A DNA stretch of 14,143 nucleotides from DATLNF01 sp046590575 (GTDB lineage: Bacteria; Actinomycetota; Actinomycetes; BP-191). This document shows positions 6,487 to 12,982 of the stretch, one piece after another. The stretch's first letter is position 1. Each line of letters begins with the position of its first letter. The DNA lies in assembly GCA_046590575.1 (NCBI GenBank), contig JBKJUS010000059.1, positions 1 to 14,143 of the forward strand. Direction: 5' to 3'. A model generated the notes under the pieces. The model ran no database searches, had not been told where the DNA came from, and was given only the letters and a program-made list of their open reading frames with translations. Position numbers and translations under genes: made by a program.

Positions 6487-7278
6487 TCAGTCGTCTGATT
6501 GTTGCTGGTTGTCGGCCCGTGCGGAAGGCAGGGTCGTGATGCCTTTGTCTCTGAGTCGGTAGCTGGCTCCTTTGAGTGTGATGACTTCGGCGTGGTGGAC
6601 GATGCGGTCGATCATGGCTGCGGCGGTGACTTGGTCGCCGAATACGTCGCCCCAGCGGGAGAAGGCGAGGTTGGAGGTCAGGATCAGCGAGGCGTGTTCG
6701 TAGCGGGCCGAGACGAGTTGGAAGAACAGGTTTGCGGCGTCTTGCTCGAAGGGGATGTAACCGACCTCGTCGACGATGATCAGGCCGTAGCGGCGTAGCC
6801 GTGCGAGCTCGGCGGGCAGCCGCCCGAGGGTGTGTGCGGTCTGCAACCGGGTGACCCACTCGGTGGCGGTCGCGAACAGGACCCGGTGACCGAGGTGCGC
6901 GGCTTTGATCCCGAGTCCGATCGCGAGGTGGGTCTTGCCAGTGCCTGGCGGGCCGAGCAGCACGACGTTGGCGCCTTCGGTGAGGAAGGTGCCGGTGGCC
7001 AGGTGCGCGATGAGGTCGCGGCGGGCGCTGCGTTGGTGGTCGAAGGTGAACTCCTCCAGGCTCTTGCGGCCGGGGAATCCGGCGGCGCGGATGCGCAGCT
7101 CGGCGCCGGAGGCGTCCCGGGCGGCGACTTCTCGGTCCAGGACCGCGGCGAGGTAGTCCTCATGCGACCATCCGTCCGCGCGGGCCTGCTCAGCTAGGCG
7201 GCTTGCGGCTTCGCGGATACGGGGGGCCTTCAGGGCCCGGGCGAGGTACTCGATCTGGGTAACGGTCTGGTCGCCCAT
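6487..7278 (-). CDS. istB: IS21-family helper ATPase IstB
   Basis: A 263-residue AAA+ (DnaA/DnaC-like) ATPase that assists the IstA transposase in target capture. Walker A is GPPGTGKTH and Walker B LIIVDEVGY; the sensor-1 stretch LILTSNLAFSRW and the ending with AEVITLKGASYRLRDKG are typical of IstB. The start was set at ATG 7278, which shares a base with the istA stop (TGATG), giving translational coupling; GTG 7290 is a 4-codon longer alternative. The length is normal, with no frameshift. Its stop codon is in frame with the downstream truncated integrase. Confidence 0.93.
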   Translation of the reverse strand: MGDQTVTQIEYLARALKAPRIREAASRLAEQARADGWSHEDYLAAVLDREVAARDASGAELRIRAAGFPGRKSLEEFTFDHQRSARRDLIAHLATGTFLTEGANVVLLGPPGTGKTHLAIGLGIKAAHLGHRVLFATATEWVTRLQTAHTLGRLPAELARLRRYGLIIVDEVGYIPFEQDAANLFFQLVSARYEHASLILTSNLAFSRWGDVFGDQVTAAAMIDRIVHHAEVITLKGASYRLRDKGITTLPSARADNQQQSDD

Positions 7279-8513
7279 CAGGCCACCCACTCCACCGGAT
7301 CGATGGCGACGTCGAACGCGGCGTCATAGTCGGCGAGGTCACGTCCCAGGTCGTCCTCGTGGGCCGGCTGCTGGCTGGTCTTGGCCTGGAACGACTCCCG
7401 CAACCGTTTCGCTGAGGCGACGTGCTCAGGGTCGGTGAGGATCTGCGCGGACCCCCACGCCCGCTGATGGCGGGCGAGCAGGTGCCCGTCGAGGTGGGCG
7501 GTCACGGTCCGCAGATCGGCGTGGACGTCGATCATCCGCCCGATCGCGACCGGGTCGACGGAGTAGTCGTTGCTCAGCACCCGGACGTAGTAGTCCCGAC
7601 CCAGCCGCACCCGGGCGTTGAACCCGAACGCTGGAGTCACCGGTGGGAGCGGCATCATCGCAGCCCGATCCGCGCCGATCAGTTCGACCGGTCGGGTCTG
7701 CAGGTCCCGGATGAAACGGCGGTGCGCGACCTGCTCGAGCCAGCTCTGCAGCTGGCTGTTGAAGTCCGCCGGGTCGGCAAAGCTGCGGGCCGGCAGGAAC
7801 GAGTCCTCCAAGTATTGGATCGCCCGCTCCACCACGCCCTTGGACTCCGGGTCTCGCACCCGCAGCTGCACGATCCTTGAGCCCAGCGTGCCCATGAACC
7901 CCGCAACCCCTTCCGCGAGGTGGTTGCGACGACCGATGCCGGCCTCGTTGTCCCAGATCAGCCGGTGCGGCACCGCCCCGAGCGGCTCACTGAGCAGCTG
8001 CCAAGTGCCAGCGAGCAGATCCGCGGTAGTCCGGGTCGGGATCATCGTCGCGGTGATGTGCCGGGAGTTGCACGACACCATCACCAGCACGGGGAACCCC
8101 TCCCGGCGCCGCCCGACCGGGAAGCTCAGGCCCTCGGGGAACCACAGGTCGCACTGCGCCGCGTCACCCGGGTCGAACACCAGCCGGTCGGCTGGGTCGA
8201 CTGGAGTGTGCAGCGGGCGCAGCAACGCGACCTGCTTGCGGAACCACGACGGCGATCCAGACCAGCCCACCCGCTCCGCGATCACCGTTGCCGAGATAGA
8301 CGGGTCGGCCTGCAACAGCTGACGGACCCGCGGCTTCACCGCGTCGAACATCGACGGCACCGGCGGCCGCTCGTACTTCGGCGGCGAGGCCTGCGCGAGC
8401 GCCCGATCCACCGTCGCCCGTGCCACCCCCAGCCGCGCAGCGATACCGCGCCGCGACATCCCCTCGCTTGAGTACAACCGTCGAATCTCGGCCCAGTCCT
8501 GCACAGTGATCAC
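7278..8513 (-). CDS. istA: IS21-family transposase IstA
   Basis: DDE transposase of the IS21 family, 411 residues from GTG 8513. The N-terminal helix-turn-helix (EGMSRRGIAARLGVARATVDRAL, about residues 17-39) binds the terminal repeats. The catalytic core shows Asp122 (AAQCDLWFPEG), Asp188 (LIWDNEAG) and Glu229 (ESKGVVERAIQYLE), followed by the C-terminal Mu-type region with GRDYYVRVLSNDYSVDP. The frame is open up to GTG 8540, inside the terminal repeat; I prefer 8513 because the protein then begins VITVQDWAEIRRLY, as in relatives. It overlaps istB. All catalytic residues are present, so the element could still be active. Confidence 0.93.
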   Translation of the reverse strand: MITVQDWAEIRRLYSSEGMSRRGIAARLGVARATVDRALAQASPPKYERPPVPSMFDAVKPRVRQLLQADPSISATVIAERVGWSGSPSWFRKQVALLRPLHTPVDPADRLVFDPGDAAQCDLWFPEGLSFPVGRRREGFPVLVMVSCNSRHITATMIPTRTTADLLAGTWQLLSEPLGAVPHRLIWDNEAGIGRRNHLAEGVAGFMGTLGSRIVQLRVRDPESKGVVERAIQYLEDSFLPARSFADPADFNSQLQSWLEQVAHRRFIRDLQTRPVELIGADRAAMMPLPPVTPAFGFNARVRLGRDYYVRVLSNDYSVDPVAIGRMIDVHADLRTVTAHLDGHLLARHQRAWGSAQILTDPEHVASAKRLRESFQAKTSQQPAHEDDLGRDLADYDAAFDVAIDPVEWVA

Positions 8514-8533
8514 CCACCCAATCTTGGTTGGGT

Positions 8534-8584
8534 GGCTCACTTTTCGAAGAGCGCTACTGGCCTACTTTTCGAGGAGCGCTGACA
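8534..8584 (-). repeat. IS21 right terminal inverted repeat
   Basis: Read on the minus strand it starts TGTCAGCGCTC and holds GAAAAGTAGGCC (8559-8570) and GAAAAGTGAGCC (8534-8545), matching the left end in sequence and spacing. Confidence 0.7.
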
Positions 8585-8657
8585 TCCCGAGACATCGTTC
8601 ACTTCGGGGTCCTGGATTGGTAGTCCCGGGTGGGGTCGAGGGTCAGCTCGCGGAGTA

Positions 8658-9169
8658 GTTCGCGAGAACGACGAGGGCAAGACCTTCCTCACCGTGGCCG
8701 AGTTCGCGCTGGTACTCCGCTGCTTGGATGCGGTCGCGCAAGACCTGGTGCTGGTCTCCGTCGGCACCGGCCTGAGGGGGGCGAGATCACGGCGCTGAAG
8801 GTCAAGGATCTCGACCTCGAGGCCTCCGTGCCGACCTTGAAGGTGCGCCGGGCGTGGAAACGCAACGGCTCCGGCGAGTTCGAGGTGAAGGGGGCCGGGC
8901 GCCAATACCTCGGTAAGCCCAAGACCCGCGAGTCGCGGCGCCAGATCACCCTCGCGCCAGCCGTGGTCGCCGGCTTGCGCAGGGCGATCCAGGGAAAGAC
9001 CTCGGACGACCTTGTATTCGGGGCGCCCCGAGGCGGTCGACTCGACCAGCGCAACTGGTATGTCGACCGCTGGCTGCGCGCGGTCCGTGCTGCCCGTGCG
9101 GCTGGCCGGGAGAAGCGGCCGCGGTTACACGACGTTCGACACACCCATGCCGCCTGGCTGATCTCCGCA
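8658..9169 (+). pseudogene. Second tyrosine integrase, frameshifted and truncated at both ends
   Basis: A decayed integrase in opposite orientation to the first. The first frame reads VRENDEGKTFLTVAEFALVL and on to VSVGTGLR; at 8778-8779 the expected TGG (Trp of RWGE) is only GG, a one-base loss. The frame then continues GEITALKVKDLDLEA, GKPKTRESRRQI (candidate catalytic Lys) and LHDVRHTHAAWLIS (HxxR box). Similarity stops near 9169, so the second catalytic His and the Tyr nucleophile are missing. The N-terminal half is also absent; the IS21 right end is only 73 bp upstream. The protein cannot be functional. It differs from the 5395-6405 integrase, so it is a separate element's remnant rather than that gene's missing piece. 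Confidence 0.8.
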
Positions 9170-9437
9170 TGCGTGCTGCTCCAGCCCACCACGTCCAACC
9201 CCACCTCGCGGTCGAGCGGGCGTTGGGAGGTCAACGGACGTCACGGTCGTCGGCGACGTCTCGGCTGGCGTCGCTGCCGCCGAGCTGCTGGCCGCGGACG
9301 AGATCGCCTAGGTCAGAGCGGGACGTCCCATCCCTCGCCCAACAGTCGACTGTCAGCTGCGACTCCTCGCACACCGTCAGCGGCGACCACCTCGCAGCCC
9401 TGTCGTCGATCGAAGATTCGCTCGACGCGCTTCCACG

Positions 9438-10034
9438 TTATAGAGGCGCTGCAAGCTTGCGGGCCAGCCTCGACGCGAGAACAACGGCATCGACGCCGAC
9501 ATCGTCGGGCACCGAGAGCACGTGCAGCAGCTGTGCCGACCTGGCTACCGCAACCACCGTCACCAGCCGGTCTGAGCCCACCCGGGCGACGAGCCGGGCA
9601 ACGGCGAACTCCGGCGTGACGCTCACGGGAGTGATGGTGACGGACACCTGCTGCCGGCGAACGCCGACGCTGAACTGCGTGCAGGACTGGAATGCGCCGG
9701 CGTACTCCGAGAAGGCTGCACCCAAGCGACGAAACTCGTACACCTCGTGCAGAACCACGCCGCGGCCCGAGTCTGAATGGGCGCGCCCCGCATACGCCTG
9801 AACCTGGGCATCGCTGGGAAGTCGGCCGTCACAGAATTCACGGACCGGCGGCGTCTCCTCGTCCCCGACAACGCGCCAGCCCACGCCGATCGCGGACGCC
9901 TCGAGCAATGCCCTCTCGACCGGCACGCCGTCCCGGGACACGCCTACCTGCAGGCACAGCGCCATGACAAGGACGGCGAGCACGCTGACGTAGACCGTCC
10001 GGTCGAGTGGCGCCCCAGCAACCTCAGGCTCCAA
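9438..10034 (-). CDS. Membrane-anchored exported protein, PknH-sensor-like
   Basis: A 198-residue protein with one hydrophobic segment (about 13-31, VYVSVLAVLVMALCLQVGV) acting as signal peptide or anchor, then an extracytoplasmic domain. Cys68 (EFCDG) and Cys118 (AFQSCTQF) could form a disulfide. The pattern (EFRRLGAAFSEYAGAFQSC, later VSVTITPVSV and LVTVVAVARSAQLLHVL) resembles the extracellular PknH-like sensor domain of mycobacterial and related actinobacteria, which binds an unknown ligand. Similarity is by eye and moderate. Start TTG 10034 has no clear ribosome site; the GTG inside VSVL is a shorter alternative. It reads in the same direction as the sigma-factor module upstream, but about 230 bp of non-coding sequence with a gene remnant separates them, so co-transcription is uncertain. 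Confidence 0.65.
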   Translation of the reverse strand: MEPEVAGAPLDRTVYVSVLAVLVMALCLQVGVSRDGVPVERALLEASAIGVGWRVVGDEETPPVREFCDGRLPSDAQVQAYAGRAHSDSGRGVVLHEVYEFRRLGAAFSEYAGAFQSCTQFSVGVRRQQVSVTITPVSVTPEFAVARLVARVGSDRLVTVVAVARSAQLLHVLSVPDDVGVDAVVLASRLARKLAAPL

Positions 10035-10094
10035 TGTTCACGCAACTCGACGAGCCGGTGCGGTTGGTAGCAGCACTCCGCGCTCCGATGGTTG

Positions 10095-10110
10095 GGAGGG
10101 TCTGCCCTCC
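10095..10110 (-). terminator. Short perfect hairpin upstream of the sensor-like gene
   Basis: GGAGGG (10095-10100), a 4-nt loop and CCCTCC (10105-10110). It lies just beyond the stop of the paralogue remnant at 10139, where that lost gene's terminator would be. No T-run. Confidence 0.35.
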
Positions 10111-10138
10111 GGTCCGCCTCATAGCTTCAGGGGATCGA

Positions 10139-10181
10139 TCACGGGCCGGGCTTGACGCAGCTGGGCTGGCCGCCGATGTAG
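10139..10181 (-). pseudogene. 3'-end remnant of a third LDIVSAD-type secreted protein gene
   Basis: On the minus strand this reads YIGGQPSCVKPGP and a TGA stop, the same last 13 residues as the gene at 13292-13969. At the DNA level it matches 13927-13969 except for two internal bases and the stop codon type (TGA versus TAG). Upstream of it the expected coding sequence is not recognisable, so this is a fragment. It lies downstream of the intact minus-strand paralogue. Confidence 0.75.
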
Positions 10182-10261
10182 GCCTTTGGTCGTCGACGTT
10201 GGATTTGGTTTCGTGCGCGCCTGCCAGTTGCCCGCCTGAGCGGCCGCGCACTCGGACGGCA

Positions 10262-10939
10262 TCAGTACCCAACCGCGACGCAACTCGCCGACCCAGCCGG
10301 ATATTTCGCCTTGCTCGACGCGCTATCCGCATCGTTGAATGCGCCCGCGTGGCCTGGGATCGGCTCGGGAGCCCCGGTGTCCTCGGAGTTGCCAACCTCC
10401 CGGTACGTCACAACCTGAATGGCCTCGATCGGCGTACCCGGCGAAATTGACGCGTAGGGCCGAAACGCCTTCAGAGGTGCGGTGATTCGAACTTCACTTG
10501 CGTCCTCGTCGAAGGCGCCCCCAATGAGCACGCGACCCGTCGCCGACGACGCACCGCCGTCCCCACTCCCCACCGAGGAGGTGATTACCCATAGTTGGAA
10601 CAGCTCACCATCCGGGTGCCGAGAGGCAACAAGCTCGAATCGCGACTTTTCGGAGCTGAATGTCACGGAGTACGCCGCACCGGACGGCGAGGTCAGGTCG
10701 AGCGACTCAAGGCGCGGAACTCGAACGACCGCCGTCAAGTTCTGACGATCCGACGCTACGTCCGCGGACACAATGTCCAAACTCGACGACGAGGTTGCGC
10801 CGCCAGGTTCGAACGCCACGTTGTCGTCGCCGCGCTCATCGACCACCAAGTTGCAGTACTTCGACGGAGCCGCCGTCGACACCACTTCCGAGCCGACGGT
10901 AAGAGCACACGCGGCAAACAACAGGACCAGCCTGCGCAT
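10262..10939 (-). CDS. Exported 225-residue LDIVSAD-domain protein, paralogue 1
   Basis: An exported protein of unknown function. A signal peptide covers about residues 1-24 (MRRLVLLFAACALTVG). The mature part is a predicted beta-rich domain with SLDIVSADVASD (53-64), LTAVVRVPRL, YSVTFSSEK, FQLWVI, and GGAFDEDASEVRI (140-152). Cys29 and Cys220 lie near the two ends of the mature chain and could join them by a disulfide. ATG 10939 was chosen because GGAGG is 5 nt upstream and the signal peptide starts there. It is the second gene of a two-gene module, 109 bp after the small four-cysteine protein, with a long hairpin between. It aligns with the equally long protein at 13292-13969 along its length. 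I cannot assign a family name; the LDI-A-S pattern recalls secreted carbohydrate-binding or DOMON-like beta sandwiches. Confidence 0.75.
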   Translation of the reverse strand: MRRLVLLFAACALTVGSEVVSTAAPSKYCNLVVDERGDDNVAFEPGGATSSSSLDIVSADVASDRQNLTAVVRVPRLESLDLTSPSGAAYSVTFSSEKSRFELVASRHPDGELFQLWVITSSVGSGDGGASSATGRVLIGGAFDEDASEVRITAPLKAFRPYASISPGTPIEAIQVVTYREVGNSEDTGAPEPIPGHAGAFNDADSASSKAKYPAGSASCVAVGY

Positions 10940-10962
10940 CACAACCTCCATGGTCGGACGGC

Positions 10963-11033
10963 CGACGTGAGGTCCGCCGCACGAACGCCTTCTGGCGCAC
11001 CGCAGCCTCCGTACGGCGGACAACCTCACGTCG
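10963..11033 (-). repeat. Long intercistronic stem-loop in module 1
   Basis: CGACGTGAGGTCCGCCG (10963-10979) is complementary to 11014-11033 over 17 bp with a small internal bulge; the 34-nt interior holds a further CGCC-TTCT-GGCG hairpin. It lies between the stop of the small protein and the ribosome site of the 225-residue protein, ending about 15 nt before that site, so it could act as attenuator, partial terminator or mRNA stabiliser. Confidence 0.7.
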
Positions 11034-11048
11034 AGCTAAGGCGCTATC

Positions 11049-11276
11049 TCAGCACTCGTAGTACCCGGGACTCCCCGAGCCGACGACGGGTGCCCGGTAG
11101 TAGACGACGACACGCTGGCAACCGTCGACGTTGGACTCACAGATTGCGTACCCGACCTGAGGCGTCTCGCCCGTGTAGTCACACTGGGCACTGGCGGCGG
11201 GCGCGGTCGCGACCAGGCCAGTGGTCGCGGCGACCGCGACCGCGCCGGACAGCAGGATGCGGCTGAGCTTGTTCAT
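11049..11276 (-). CDS. Small exported four-cysteine protein, paralogue 1
   Basis: A 75-residue precursor. Signal peptide residues 1-30 end in APAASA before the QC mature N-terminus (signal peptidase I type), leaving about 45 residues with Cys32, Cys46, Cys53 and Cys75. Spacing between the last three cysteines (6 then 21 residues) is the same as in the paralogue at 12983-13231, and both share a strand-like (R/T)V.VY(Y/F)R. Two disulfides are likely. ATG 11276 has GAAGGGG upstream; the longer frame that contains it is not coding. Transcription should start from the ECF-like promoter at 11377-11402, giving a leader of about 90 nt. It is first in a module with the 225-residue exported protein. 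The function is unknown; an extracellular or envelope role is inferred from export and cysteines. Confidence 0.8.
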   Translation of the reverse strand: MNKLSRILLSGAVAVAATTGLVATAPAASAQCDYTGETPQVGYAICESNVDGCQRVVVYYRAPVVGSGSPGYYEC

Positions 11277-11376
11277 GGGTCCCCTTCGATCTGGCGGAGC
11301 GATGGCTGCTCCCCCTCCCCTGGCCCGGACCGGCTGGCCGAACCGTCGTCCTCGGCTCGGAGCCGACATCCCACAG

Positions 11377-11402
11377 GACGGTGAAAGGGCATTTTCATTA
11401 CA
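11377..11402 (-). promoter_or_regulatory. Predicted ECF-sigma promoter P1
   Basis: On the minus strand: TGTAAT, 16-bp spacer with GCCC at spacer positions 7-10, CGTC, then C and TGT. The same elements and spacing occur at P2 and P3. It starts 32 bp after the sigma-factor stop and drives the small four-cysteine gene. Confidence 0.7.
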
Positions 11403-11434
11403 TCGATGCCAGGAAATACGCTGAGTGCTCGGCG

Positions 11435-12337
11435 TTATAGGACGCAGTTGGTCCCGATCACCGGCATCCGCTGCAAGCAGATCAGATGGTCTTCCGGCTC
11501 CGAGTCGCGGCTTTCGACAAATACCTTCGTGCCGGTCCCCGGGACGGCAGCCTCGGTGCGGTTGACGGGACGGTTCGCCGGTGCAACCGACGAAGCACGC
11601 GTCCGCGATGGCATTGCCCCCGTCGCCGGCAGCACCCTCGTGGTCGAACTTGTCCGCCGCATGTTCTCGGCGTATCCGTCGATCGCTGCCATCGCCGGAG
11701 GCGGGCGAAGCGGCGTAACAGCTGGTGCTTCGGGCACCAATCCGTAGATCGCTCCCAGAGCGAGCGGGACGACCGCGACGACCCCGACAACTGAGCCGGC
11801 GGCCAACCCGCGGGTGCGCGGACGGAGGCGACACCAGCCGAGCACAACGAGTGTTCCGTCGAGCAGATGCAGCAGTCGGCGTCGGGCTCTGCACAGCCGC
11901 ACCGCCACCTTGCCGGCATCGCTGGGCGCCGGAGCTCGGCCGGCGACTGAGTCGCAGATCGTCTCCCGATCGAGCGTGGGGAGTGCTCCGATCGCCTGCA
12001 GAACATCGGACAGCCGCAGCCGGTTGATGACCTCGGATTCGATGTCGCCGTTACTCGGAAGGTCGGGAAGCGCGCTGCCGTCGGCGTACCTCCGTGCCTC
12101 GCGGATCAAGTCCGTGTGCAGGTTGCGGGCCACTGTGGCCGACCAGCGGAAGAGGTGCTCTGGGTTGGCGAAGGACTCCACCGTCGCCAGCGCCCGCGCG
12201 GCAACCTCCTGGACTAGGTCGTCGACGGAGTCGGCTGGAGCGCGGCGGGCGTGCAGCACTCGGGCGACTCGCGGCGCCACCTCGGGCCAAGCCGATCCCA
12301 CGTCGAATCGATCGGTCGACACCTGCTGAACCTGCAT
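11435..12337 (-). CDS. ECF-type RNA polymerase sigma factor with C-terminal transmembrane extension
   Basis: A 300-residue sigma-70-family protein. Region 2 is about 20-83 (VDDLVQEVAARALATVESF for the 2.1/2.2 helix, LFRWSATVARNLHTDLIREARR for 2.3/2.4), and region 4 about 108-160 (ALPTLDRETI, then the helix-turn-helix GKVAVRLCRARRRLLHLL). It then has an Arg-rich linker, one hydrophobic segment (about 177-201, GLAAGSVVGVVAVVPLALGAIYGLV) and a 99-residue Pro/Thr-rich tail with Cys287 and Cys298 near the end. Positive charge before the segment predicts the tail outside the cell and the sigma domains inside. Start ATG 12337 has GGGGAGGG about 12 nt upstream. No separate anti-sigma factor is nearby, so the extension may hold the protein inactive at the membrane. 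It is divergent from the peptide gene at 12469. No copy of the shared promoter precedes the sigma gene itself. Confidence 0.8.
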   Translation of the reverse strand: MQVQQVSTDRFDVGSAWPEVAPRVARVLHARRAPADSVDDLVQEVAARALATVESFANPEHLFRWSATVARNLHTDLIREARRYADGSALPDLPSNGDIESEVINRLRLSDVLQAIGALPTLDRETICDSVAGRAPAPSDAGKVAVRLCRARRRLLHLLDGTLVVLGWCRLRPRTRGLAAGSVVGVVAVVPLALGAIYGLVPEAPAVTPLRPPPAMAAIDGYAENMRRTSSTTRVLPATGAMPSRTRASSVAPANRPVNRTEAAVPGTGTKVFVESRDSEPEDHLICLQRMPVIGTNCVL

Positions 12338-12409
12338 GGAGCTGGGCCCTCCCCTGGGTGGTTCAACGCTGAGTGTCCGTCCCGCCGCACGGCGTGTCCA
12401 GCGTGCCGC

Positions 12410-12435
12410 GGTAATCGAACTGCCCGATCCCCGTC
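12410..12435 (+). promoter_or_regulatory. Predicted ECF-sigma promoter P3
   Basis: GGTAAT, 16-bp spacer with GCCC at spacer positions 7-10, CGTC, then G and TGT. Same architecture as P1 and P2, although the flanking DNA is otherwise different. The CGTC ends 33 bp before the start codon of the 68-residue exported peptide. Confidence 0.65.
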
Positions 12436-12468
12436 GTGTTGGCGACCACACCGACGAAGGAGGGCTCC

Positions 12469-12675
12469 ATGGAGCGTGCACGAAGCAATGGACGACAGAT
12501 CTCACGAGCGGCCGGAATTGCGGCCGTCGTGGCGGTCATCCTGGTGAGTGCTGCATGTCCGGCGCAGGCGACGGACGGCACCTGCTATACGGTCGGCGTC
12601 GAGCACCCGCCGTATGACCCGGCCGTCGAAGTATGCCCCCCGGACTTGCCGCCCACCGGAAGGCAAACTGGGTAG
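12469..12675 (+). CDS. Small exported cysteine peptide, divergent from the sigma factor
   Basis: A 68-residue precursor. Charged N-terminus MERARSNGRQ, hydrophobic core about 14-29, and probable signal peptidase I cleavage after PAQA (34), leaving a 34-residue Pro-rich mature peptide with Cys39 and Cys56. Cys30 (VSAAC) falls inside the signal region and is only a poor lipobox. AAGGAGGG 5 nt before ATG 12469 is a strong ribosome site and fixes the start. It is not an obvious paralogue of the two four-cysteine proteins, but shares their promoter type (P3), so it is probably co-regulated. A hairpin-rich gap follows. The function is unknown; a secreted signal, ligand or envelope peptide is possible. 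Confidence 0.7.
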   Translation: MERARSNGRQISRAAGIAAVVAVILVSAACPAQATDGTCYTVGVEHPPYDPAVEVCPPDLPPTGRQTG

Positions 12676-12685
12676 CAATCTCGAG

Positions 12686-12772
12686 GCGCTCGCCGTGCGT
12701 CGCGCGCTGCTGAGGGCAGGCACCGCCTGCCCGTGACTTCTGTCCGCAGGCTGCGCGGCGCACGGCGAGCGC
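12686..12772 (+). terminator. Nested long inverted repeat after the divergent peptide gene
   Basis: The outer arms 12686-12705 and 12753-12772 pair at 19 of 20 positions. Inside is a perfect hairpin, GGGCAGGC (12714-12721), ACC loop, GCCTGCCC (12725-12732). It begins 10 bp after the peptide stop and about 90 bp before P2. Likely a terminator insulating P2; no T-run. Confidence 0.55.
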
Positions 12773-12862
12773 CGGAACCCCGCGGCGAAAGGCCAGCCGG
12801 GCACCACTGGCATCCAGGCACAACTGTCCCTAGCGCCTAAGACAGGCGCCTCGCACGGCCGA

Positions 12863-12888
12863 TGTAATGACAAGGCCCCGTCGCCGTC
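12863..12888 (+). promoter_or_regulatory. Predicted ECF-sigma promoter P2
   Basis: TGTAAT, 16-bp spacer with GCCC at spacer positions 7-10, CGTC, then T and TGT. It matches P1 element for element and lies 94 bp before the second four-cysteine gene. Confidence 0.7.
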
Positions 12889-12982
12889 TTGTGGGAGTCG
12901 GCGCTCAGCCGGCGAGGACGGTTCGGCCAGCCGGTCCGGACCGGGGGTGGCAGAGCAATGTTCCGCCAGCTCGAAGGGTCTT

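Larger units (their letters stand above)
6433..8584 (-). mobile_element. IS21-family insertion sequence, complete, about 2.15 kb
   Basis: A two-gene istA/istB unit flanked by imperfect terminal inverted repeats. Both ends read inward from TGTC and contain two GAAAAGT(G/A)(G/A)GCC repeats spaced 25 bp, the multiple-repeat structure known in IS21 ends. The left end is 6433-6483 and the right end 8534-8584. Both genes read leftward. The flanks (bases up to 6432 and from 8585) show no target duplication, and the left flank cuts an integrase gene. End positions are my reading and could shift by a few bases. Confidence 0.85.

Noticed and set aside
9169..9801. Plus-strand frames over the integrase remnant and sensor-like gene
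   Set aside because: Low-complexity Thr/Arg/Ser translations antisense to a better minus-strand gene with a membrane anchor.
11049..11894. 281-codon minus-strand frame containing the four-cysteine protein
   Set aside because: The upstream part overlaps the sigma factor in another frame and P1 lies inside it; the ribosome site, signal peptide and paralogue start all place the gene at 11276.
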